Source of the DNA: Candidatus Parcubacteria bacterium
GTDB lineage: Bacteria > Patescibacteriota > Minisyncoccia > UBA6257 > JAPLYJ01
Length of the DNA stretch: 11,664 nt
Reading direction: 5' to 3'
Assembly (NCBI GenBank): GCA_026395655.1
Contig: JAPLYJ010000016.1
Coordinates: 1-11,664, forward strand
Part shown: positions 6,544 to 11,664 of the stretch, piece by piece
How positions within the stretch are numbered: the stretch's first letter is position 1
How the letters are laid out: every line of letters begins with the position of its first letter
Made by a program: the position numbers and the translations under genes
Notes under the pieces: generated by a model
Told to the model about the DNA's origin: nothing
Databases searched by the model: none
The model's input: the letters and a program-made list of their open reading frames with translations, nothing else

Positions 6544-6993
6544 TTATTTTTTTGTTTTTTTTGATATGCGATCGATAAATAATATACCATCTAAATGATC
6601 TATCTCATGTTGTACTATTCTAGCAGATATTCCGGAAAGATTTTTTTTAATTTTTTTGCCTGTTAAAGTTTTTGCTTTAACGGTTATCTTAGAGGGTCTA
6701 TCAATCATGGCCCAGGTACCAGGTAAACTTAAACAACCTTCTTCTATGCTTTCAGTTTCTTTTGAGCTTTGTGATATTTCTGGGTTTATTAAAGCCATGG
6801 GTTTATTTTTAAAAAGAAAAACAATGAGACGCAAAGGCATGCCTATTTGAGGGGCTGACAAACCAGCTCCGTTTTTTTCTTTCATGAGCGAAGACATACT
6901 CTCAGCTAACAACCAGATATCCTGGGTGATTTTTTTTACTGGTAAAGACTTACCTCTTAATTTTTCGTTTTTTTCTCCAATTAATATTTCCAT
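6544..6993 (-). CDS. def: Peptide deformylase
   Basis: Def removes the formyl group from the N-terminal methionine of new proteins and so acts after Fmt, its downstream neighbour. All three family motifs are visible in the 149 residues: GAGLSAPQ (42-49, the GxGLAAPQ motif with Ser for the second Ala), EGCLSLP (85-91, metal ligand Cys87) and QHEIDHLDG (128-136, ligands His129 and His133, catalytic Glu130). It is short, lacking the longer C-terminal tail of E. coli Def. The ATG is four bases after the priA stop, and its TAA stop is one base before the fmt ATG. Confidence 0.97.
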   Translation of the reverse strand: MEILIGEKNEKLRGKSLPVKKITQDIWLLAESMSSLMKEKNGAGLSAPQIGMPLRLIVFLFKNKPMALINPEISQSSKETESIEEGCLSLPGTWAMIDRPSKITVKAKTLTGKKIKKNLSGISARIVQHEIDHLDGILFIDRISKKTKK

Positions 6994-6997
6994 ATGT

Positions 6998-8932
6998 TTA
7001 TAATATGCTAATAGGGTCTACATCTATTTTCCACCCTTCTGGGATTAATTTCAAGAGCTGGTTGCGGTTTGTGATAAAACGCTCGTAAATTGTTCCTTCT
7101 AATTCATCAGGTTTTTTAATTTTAATAATAATATTCCAATGATATAGATTTTTTTGTTTTGAGATGAAAGCTGGAGCGGGACCTAAGATTAATGCGTTTT
7201 CTTTGAGATTAATATTAGCAGATATATTTTTAATTAAATTTAGAGACAAAAGATTAGCTTCTTTTTCAGCTTGGCGATCAATCTTATTTTTGATTGTTAA
7301 TTTTATTATCTGACAATACGGTGGCCAGAGATGTTTTTTTCTCCAAATTGATTCTTTTTCTAAAAAAGATATTTCTTGGTTATTTTTGATTGCTTGGAAA
7401 ACATCATTTTGCATTAAGCGAGTTTGGATAACAAAAGATTTTTTACTTAAATTTTTTAATTGCCAGCAATAGCTTAAAAGTCTTTCTTCAGATTGGTAAT
7501 CTGGTAAAGTTAGAAGAGGATCAGGGTGAAGAGCAACGGTAAGATCTGTTTTTTGTAATTGGGGTTTAAAAATGATTTCTGTGCCTAAAAGAATGGCTTT
7601 TTTTGTTTGATTAAATTCTTCTATCATCTCTATTTGTTTTAAGCTGTTTAACACTGATTCACCATCTAAACGAAAAATACGAGCTGTCTTGTCATTGATA
7701 ATATTTTTTAATTCTTCATCTGCTTTCTCAATACCTGAGCCTAAGTATTTTATACGATGACTTTGACAGTTTGCACAGATTTCCGGTGGATTCATTTTGA
7801 AAAAACAATGATGACAGATGGCTTTTAAGCGATCTTTGTGTAAAACCAAGGGAACTTCACATTGAGGGCACTTTAATATTTTTCCGCAATCTTGGCAGAT
7901 GATACTACTAGCAGATCCTTTACGATTAAAAAAAAGAATAACACGTCCATCTTTTTTAATTGTTTCATTTATTTTTTCTGTTAAAGAAATATTAAAAACA
8001 GGATGGCTCTTGTCTAAAACGGCATTTTTTAGATCAATAATTTCTGTTGTGGCTTTAATTTTTAATATATTTTGCCAAGAATTACATTGTTTGGTAGTGG
8101 GTGTATCTGATTGGTAGATTATTTGTGCTTGATGTAGATATGCTAAATTTTGGGCTACTGTTTGGGCACTGTAATATGGTCTTTGATCCCATGACTTGTA
8201 GCTATAATTAGATTCATCTAAAACAATGATTAACCCCAGATTGTTAAAAGGAGCAAAGACTGAAGAACGTAAGCCTAGAACTATTTGTCTATCACCAGAG
8301 GCAATGGCTTGATAATTTTCATTGAATTTTTTAATGGGTAGCTCTGGGGAGAAAATTGATATTTGATTTTTATCTATTTTTTTATTAAGAATTTTTTGGA
8401 TATATACCAGGGTACTGATATTAGGACTGATCACGAGAATTTGTTTTTGTTTTGTTAAAGTAGCATTGATTTCTGTCCATATGTCAGATGAAAGAAAATC
8501 ATGGAAACGTGTAGCTACGTATTTTGATTTGTAAGATATATTTGTTTTAGGAAGTACTAATGGTTTGATGGGGTTTTTCTTTAAATGATTAATTAAACTT
8601 TTAATATTTTTAGGTAGCATTGATTTAAAAACCAAAGAAAGATCTTCAAAATAATATTGGCTAATTTCATATGCTAATTTGATTCTTTTTTCATCTAAAA
8701 AATCTTCTAAAACGATTTGGGATATTTTTTTTAAAACAAAACTAGCTGATTTTACTTCGATTTTCATGTTAGAAACAGGTTGACAGTCCATCACTATCCC
8801 ATATATATCCCTATGGTTTAAATTAGATTGGATGAGAGCCCCCTTTTTTATCATTTCTGGATGAAAATATGTCAACCATTGATTGGTTTTTTTCGGTAAA
8901 TGAGTAATGGGTATGATATCAATAATATACAT
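6998..8932 (-). CDS. priA: PriA-like primosomal protein N' with degenerate helicase motifs
   Basis: PriA normally recognises stalled forks and reloads the replisome. The family is clear from IVLGLRSSVFAPFNNLGLI (217-235), eight zinc-site cysteines (346, 349, 355, 358, 373, 376, 386, 389), the FFNRKG motif (334-339), the WPPYCQI and GPAP motifs, and a VDVDP-like C-terminal end. The ATPase/helicase signatures are missing, however. No GxxGxGKT Walker A exists; the expected place (about 137-146) reads KYVATRFHDF. DEEH is DESN (239-242), SATP is SDTP (275-278), the GTQMxxKG motif is GTEIIFKP (450-457), and the QxxGRAGR motif is absent. At 644 residues it is somewhat short. I infer a structural, ATP-independent role, as suggested for actinobacterial PriA. 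I chose the ATG at 8932, which overlaps the thpR TGA stop by one base (TGATG), over a TTG three bases upstream. Confidence 0.93.
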   Translation of the reverse strand: MYIIDIIPITHLPKKTNQWLTYFHPEMIKKGALIQSNLNHRDIYGIVMDCQPVSNMKIEVKSASFVLKKISQIVLEDFLDEKRIKLAYEISQYYFEDLSLVFKSMLPKNIKSLINHLKKNPIKPLVLPKTNISYKSKYVATRFHDFLSSDIWTEINATLTKQKQILVISPNISTLVYIQKILNKKIDKNQISIFSPELPIKKFNENYQAIASGDRQIVLGLRSSVFAPFNNLGLIIVLDESNYSYKSWDQRPYYSAQTVAQNLAYLHQAQIIYQSDTPTTKQCNSWQNILKIKATTEIIDLKNAVLDKSHPVFNISLTEKINETIKKDGRVILFFNRKGSASSIICQDCGKILKCPQCEVPLVLHKDRLKAICHHCFFKMNPPEICANCQSHRIKYLGSGIEKADEELKNIINDKTARIFRLDGESVLNSLKQIEMIEEFNQTKKAILLGTEIIFKPQLQKTDLTVALHPDPLLTLPDYQSEERLLSYCWQLKNLSKKSFVIQTRLMQNDVFQAIKNNQEISFLEKESIWRKKHLWPPYCQIIKLTIKNKIDRQAEKEANLLSLNLIKNISANINLKENALILGPAPAFISKQKNLYHWNIIIKIKKPDELEGTIYERFITNRNQLLKLIPEGWKIDVDPISIL

Positions 8933-9495
8933 CAATTTAAATAATATGATTGTAAAATATCATATGTAGATCCTGTTTTACTTAGCGTGCTTTCCATTAT
9001 AGATATTTGATGGCAAGAAAAAACTAATTTTAAATTAGTAGCAATATCTTTTTCCAAAGGTAAATTTTCTTTTGAATAATCTTTTTTAATTCTGGCTATG
9101 GTAACATGAGGTTGAAATCTTTTTAGGGTGTGGGTATATGAGATACCTTGTTCCTTTAATTCTTTTTCTAAATCTGATTTTAAATTTTCTAATAAATTGT
9201 TTGCTGGTCCTTTTATCCAAACTAACCTAGGTTCGTTTGAGTTTGGTCCGTATGTAATATCTGAAAGAAAGATATCAAAAGATTCTTGTTTTTGACAAAC
9301 ATTTGAAACTGATTGGCAAAGCAAGGTTAATTCTTCATCAAAAATCTCTCCGACAAAAACCAAAGTAAGGTGTAAATCTTCTTTAGGTGTAATCCGAAAA
9401 GAATCATCAAAAAGAAATTTGCTTTGATATATAGATAACCTTTGTTTTTCTTTATCAGGCAAGGGTATGGAAACAAATACGCGGTGTGATTTCAT
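8932..9495 (-). CDS. thpR: RNA 2',3'-cyclic phosphodiesterase (2H / LigT family)
   Basis: ThpR proteins open 2',3'-cyclic phosphate RNA ends to 2'-phosphates; bacterial members were first described as 2'-5' RNA ligases. The 187-residue protein has the two signature HxTx motifs of the 2H phosphoesterases: HLTL (42-45) and HVTI (130-133). It also has the family's opening RVFVSIPLP and closing LSKTGSTYDIL segments. It is intact and of normal length. As the first gene of the minus-strand operon it ends in a TGA that overlaps the priA start codon. Upstream lies the 109-bp region shared with ctpA. The natural substrate in bacteria is not established. Confidence 0.95.
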   Translation of the reverse strand: MKSHRVFVSIPLPDKEKQRLSIYQSKFLFDDSFRITPKEDLHLTLVFVGEIFDEELTLLCQSVSNVCQKQESFDIFLSDITYGPNSNEPRLVWIKGPANNLLENLKSDLEKELKEQGISYTHTLKRFQPHVTIARIKKDYSKENLPLEKDIATNLKLVFSCHQISIMESTLSKTGSTYDILQSYYLN

Positions 9496-9516
9496 ATTTT
9501 AGATGTATTTTTATCC

Positions 9517-9544
9517 ATATTATCTTAAATAAATTAAAAAGCAA
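9517..9544 (-). promoter_or_regulatory. Weak candidate promoter for the thpR-priA-def-fmt-amidase operon
   Basis: On the minus strand TTGCTT (9539-9544) and TAATAT (9517-9522) are separated by 16 bp. They match the sigma-70 consensus only at 3/6 and 4/6 positions. The spacing from the -10 to the thpR ATG (21 bp) resembles that of the rpmA and ctpA promoters here (23 and 26 bp). No better candidate is visible in the divergent region. Confidence 0.3.
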
Positions 9545-9550
9545 AGGAGC

Positions 9551-9578
9551 TTGATTATTACTTTTTTTTTGATAGAAT
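9551..9578 (+). promoter_or_regulatory. Extended -10 promoter for ctpA-rplI
   Basis: TTGATT (9551-9556) and TAGAAT (9573-9578) are 16 bp apart, and TGA immediately before the -10 supplies an extended -10 TG. Transcription would start near 9585, about 20 bases before the ATG at 9605. The spacer is a C-T9 run. This promoter occupies the place where a TTG start for a longer CtpA would otherwise lie. Confidence 0.6.
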
Positions 9579-9604
9579 GTAAGAAAATATTAAAAAAAAT
9601 TAAC

Positions 9605-10843
9605 ATGTTAAACAAAAAATGGAAGTTAGTAGCAGAAACAGTTTTAGCGGTTTCTATTATCTTAGCTGTATTTGCTGGAGGTTTTTTAAATGGGGCTAAA
9701 TGGGGTTATGCCGTGGATGTAGCTGGTCCGATAACTAATATTTCTAAGCCAGGGGATGTCAAAGGGGATATGAGTATTTTTTGGCAAACTTGGAGAGTAG
9801 TTTTACAAAAATTTGTAGATCGTGGAGATTTGAATAGCCAAGATTTAATAGAAGGGGCTGCCAATGGTTTGGTTAATGCTATAGATGACCCATATTCCGA
9901 GTTTATGAATGCTACTACTACCCAGAGTTTTAATGAAGAATTAAGTGGTTCTTTTGAGGGTATTGGTGTTGAAATTACTAAGAAAGATGGTTTTGTGACG
10001 ATTATTTCTCCTTTACGAGGTATGCCAGCTGAAAAAGCAGGTTTAAAACCAGGGGACAAAATTTTAAAAATAGATGATAAAGATGCTCAGAATATGAATA
10101 TCATGGATGCTGTTAAATTAATCAAAGGCAAAAAAGGCACTGAAGTAGTTTTAACTGTTTTTAGCTTAAAAGATTCTTTAGCTCGTGAAGTTAAAATTAT
10201 CAGAGGTGTTATCAATGTTAAGTCTTGCGAATGGGAAGAATTACCTAATAAGGTGGCTTTGCTAAGAATATATAATTTTTCTCAACCTGTTTTGAGTGAT
10301 TTTTATAAAAGCGCCCAAGAGATCTTAGACTACAAACCTAGAGCTATTATCTTAGACATGAGGAACAATCCTGGTGGATTTTTAAATGATGCTATTGAAA
10401 TTGCTGGTTGGTTCTTGAATAATGGTGAAGCTGTAGTCAAAGAAGATTTTGGTAATGGCAAAGAGGTAAAAACATATTTAGCTGAGGGTAACGCTGCTTT
10501 TGGTCAAATGCCCATGGCTATTCTAGTTAACGATGGTTCTGCATCAGCTTCTGAAATTTTAGCAGGAGCTTTAAGAGATGTAAGAAAAATTAAATTAGTA
10601 GGGATTAAAACCTTTGGTAAAGGTTCTGTTCAAGAATTAGTACCTTTGCAAGATGGTTCTAGCTTAAAAATTACAATAGCTAGATGGTTAACACCTAATG
10701 GTTTTCAAATAGATCAAAAAGGCTTAGAACCTGACTTTGTGGTAGAGCCTTTAAAAGATCAAATGGCAGGTACGTATAATGAGATTAGTTTGGAAAATGA
10801 TCCTCAACTTAAAAAAGCTTACGATATTTTAAGCGGTAATTAA
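9605..10843 (+). CDS. ctpA: C-terminal processing peptidase (S41 family, CtpA/Prc-like)
   Basis: This is a membrane-anchored PDZ serine protease that trims or degrades extracytoplasmic proteins from their C termini. Starting at ATG 9605 the protein has 412 residues. It has a short basic N terminus, a signal anchor (about 8-30), an N-terminal helical region, a PDZ domain (about 114-200, including GIGVEI and the MPAEKAGLKPGD segment) and the S41 peptidase core. Catalytic residues are Ser314 in GSASASEILAGAL, Lys339 in TFGKGSVQ and Gln343, with the 25- and 4-residue spacing of Bacillus CtpB. A TTG at 9551 in the same frame would add 18 residues before the basic N terminus, but it falls inside the promoter. 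rplI follows after five bases. Confidence 0.95.
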   Translation: MLNKKWKLVAETVLAVSIILAVFAGGFLNGAKWGYAVDVAGPITNISKPGDVKGDMSIFWQTWRVVLQKFVDRGDLNSQDLIEGAANGLVNAIDDPYSEFMNATTTQSFNEELSGSFEGIGVEITKKDGFVTIISPLRGMPAEKAGLKPGDKILKIDDKDAQNMNIMDAVKLIKGKKGTEVVLTVFSLKDSLAREVKIIRGVINVKSCEWEELPNKVALLRIYNFSQPVLSDFYKSAQEILDYKPRAIILDMRNNPGGFLNDAIEIAGWFLNNGEAVVKEDFGNGKEVKTYLAEGNAAFGQMPMAILVNDGSASASEILAGALRDVRKIKLVGIKTFGKGSVQELVPLQDGSSLKITIARWLTPNGFQIDQKGLEPDFVVEPLKDQMAGTYNEISLENDPQLKKAYDILSGN

Positions 10844-10848
10844 ATTAT

Positions 10849-11325
10849 ATGAAAATATTACTATTAAAAAACGTAGAAAAATTAGGTAAACAAGGTGATG
10901 TCAAAGATGTTTCTTTAGGGTATTTTAAGAATTTTTTAATGATTAAAAAATTAGCTAGGTTAGCTGGTAAGCAAGATGTGCTACAAGTTCAAGAAAATGA
11001 AATTAAAAAAGAAAAACAATTAGAGACAGCTGTCTTAGAAACAGAAGCTTTGGCTAAAAAATTAAAAGGTTGTGAGATTGTCATTAAATTAAAAGCTGGA
11101 GAAAAAGGTCAGCTTTTTGAATCTGTAGACGAAGAAAAAATCAAAAAACAATTGTTTAGTCAAGAAAAAAATCTTAATACAGAAAAGGTAAAAGTGATTT
11201 TAGATGAACACATCAAAAAAACAGGACAATATCCTGTTAATTTGGATTTAGGACACAATATTAAAACTGAGATACAAGTAATTGTGAAGGCTATCGAAGA
11301 GAAAAAAGTAAAAACAAAAGATTAA
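10849..11325 (+). CDS. rplI: 50S ribosomal protein bL9
   Basis: bL9 binds 23S rRNA near the L1 stalk and supports reading-frame maintenance. The 158-residue protein has the N-terminal globular domain (MKILLLKNVEKLGKQGDVKD, then GYFKNFL at 24-30), a long charged linker helix (about 42-74) and the C-terminal domain (GQLFESV at 87-93, and the GQYPVNLDLGHNIKTEIQV region, 126-144). It looks complete. It sits five bases after ctpA instead of in the common rpsF-ssb-rpsR context. Its TAA stop overlaps the rpmA stop on the other strand within TTAA. Some CPR lineages lack bL9, so its presence is of taxonomic use. Confidence 0.96.
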   Translation: MKILLLKNVEKLGKQGDVKDVSLGYFKNFLMIKKLARLAGKQDVLQVQENEIKKEKQLETAVLETEALAKKLKGCEIVIKLKAGEKGQLFESVDEEKIKKQLFSQEKNLNTEKVKVILDEHIKKTGQYPVNLDLGHNIKTEIQVIVKAIEEKKVKTKD

Positions 11326-11594
11326 AGCACATCAACAACTTTGATGGTTTTTTTACTACCATCAAATCTAATTTTACCTTTGTTCTTAAATTTAATTATG
11401 CCTGCTTTAAGAGCATACAAGGTATCGTCTGCGCCTCTTTTTACATTTTTGCCAGGATAGAATTTAGTGCCACGTTGACGTATGATGACGTTACCAGGAT
11501 TTACCTTTTGTCCGTCATATAATTTTACGCCTAACCTTTTAGCCGCAGAATCTCTTCCTAACTTAGTCGAACCACCTGATTTAGTATGTGCCAT
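11322..11594 (-). CDS. rpmA: 50S ribosomal protein bL27
   Basis: bL27 lies near the peptidyl-transferase centre of the 50S subunit. The 90 residues begin MAHTKSGGSTKLGRDSAAKR and continue with LGVKLYDGQKVNPGNVIIRQ and RGTKFYPGKNVKRGADDTLYAL, all typical of the family. The methionine start directly precedes the mature-type N terminus, so there is no cleaved N-terminal extension of the Firmicutes type. The partner gene rplU, usually adjacent, is not in this window. The 3' end carries the probable rplI terminator in antisense. The promoter at 11618-11646 is the strongest in the window. Confidence 0.98.
   Translation of the reverse strand: MAHTKSGGSTKLGRDSAAKRLGVKLYDGQKVNPGNVIIRQRGTKFYPGKNVKRGADDTLYALKAGIIKFKNKGKIRFDGSKKTIKVVDVL
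11330..11354 (+). terminator. Candidate intrinsic terminator of ctpA-rplI inside rpmA
   Basis: A 6-bp stem CATCAA (11330-11335) / TTGATG (11341-11346) with a 5-base loop begins four bases after the rplI stop. One G and a run of seven T (11348-11354) follow. The stem is AT-rich, so efficiency may be modest. The same hairpin on the minus strand is followed by a broken T-rich stretch (TGCTTTAATCTTTTG), so it might also help end rpmA transcripts. Confidence 0.55.
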
Positions 11595-11617
11595 ATGTTA
11601 ATAAATTAAGTATGTCT

Positions 11618-11646
11618 ATAATATCAAAATCAATACATTTTGTCAA
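11618..11646 (-). promoter_or_regulatory. Strong sigma-70-type promoter for rpmA
   Basis: On the minus strand a perfect TTGACA (11641-11646) is followed after exactly 17 bp by TATTAT (11618-11623), which has an upstream TGA that supplies an extended -10. Transcription would begin near 11611, about 16 bases before the rpmA ATG. No Shine-Dalgarno sequence lies in that short leader. Confidence 0.8.
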
Positions 11647-11664
11647 AAAAAATCAAAAATTAAT

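Noticed and set aside
6543..6590. Longer N terminus for Fmt starting at 6590
   Set aside because: The 16 added residues are lysine-rich and unlike the family. The ATG at 6542 gives the usual N terminus and a one-base gap to def.
6998..8932. priA as a decayed pseudogene
   Set aside because: The frame is uninterrupted over 644 codons, with all eight zinc-site cysteines and the C-terminal domain preserved, inside an operon of intact genes.
3418..8934. Alternative genetic code with UGA read as glycine or tryptophan
   Set aside because: TGA terminates tgt and thpR at the expected protein ends, each overlapping the next start codon.
8933..8935. TTG start for PriA three bases upstream of the ATG
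   Set aside because: The ATG at 8932 forms a TGATG overlap with thpR and every other gene here uses ATG.
9551..9604. TTG start adding 18 residues to CtpA
   Set aside because: It coincides with the -35 of a good promoter. The adjacent GGAG is only one base from the TTG, too close to act as a ribosome-binding site.
1..11664. CRISPR array, insertion sequence, tRNA gene or prophage
   Set aside because: No repeated spacer pattern, transposase, terminal inverted repeats, tRNA-like cloverleaf or phage gene was seen on either strand by eye.

Overview
This AT-rich window is packed almost without gaps with small bacterial genes. It most resembles a reduced-genome bacterium of the Patescibacteria/CPR type. 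That placement is inferred from three things: very tight or overlapping gene joints, no recognisable Shine-Dalgarno sequence before any start, and short, diverged housekeeping proteins. A bL9 gene is present, which argues against the CPR groups reported to lack it (e.g. Microgenomates). TGA is used as a stop (tgt at 3418-3420, thpR at 8932-8934), so the code is standard and not the UGA-glycine code of Absconditabacteria/Gracilibacteria.

Left block, plus strand (1-4641). The last codons of an upstream membrane protein (to 101) are followed one base later by an unrecognised helical protein (103-636). Next come a translin/TRAX-like protein (652-1227), a three-gene queuosine cassette queA-tgt-queH (1230-3998) and a NodB-type polysaccharide deacetylase (4006-4641). 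The cassette covers preQ1 insertion into tRNA, conversion to epoxyqueuosine and reduction to queuosine. The deacetylase may also have its own, nearly leaderless, promoter.

Middle block, minus strand (4622-9495, read right to left). The order is thpR, priA, def, fmt, then a membrane-anchored PGRP/amidase_2 protein. Every joint is a few bases or an overlap, so this looks like one operon covering RNA end chemistry, replication restart, formyl-Met start/removal and cell-wall cleavage. PriA keeps its eight zinc-binding cysteines and C-terminal domain but has lost the Walker A motif and other helicase motifs. The amidase overlaps the deacetylase tail to tail by 20 bp.

Right block (9496-11664). A 109-bp divergent intergenic region carries a good promoter for ctpA-rplI (plus strand) and a weaker candidate for the thpR operon. 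rplI meets rpmA (minus strand) tail to tail, sharing a 4-bp TTAA that holds both stop codons. A hairpin plus T-tract lying inside the rpmA 3' end probably terminates rplI transcription. rpmA has the best promoter in the window (TTGACA-17-TATTAT).

I see no tRNA, rRNA, CRISPR array, insertion sequence or long repeat. The most notable items are the translin-like protein and its unknown neighbour beside tRNA-modification genes, the helicase-motif-less PriA, and the absence of Shine-Dalgarno sequences.
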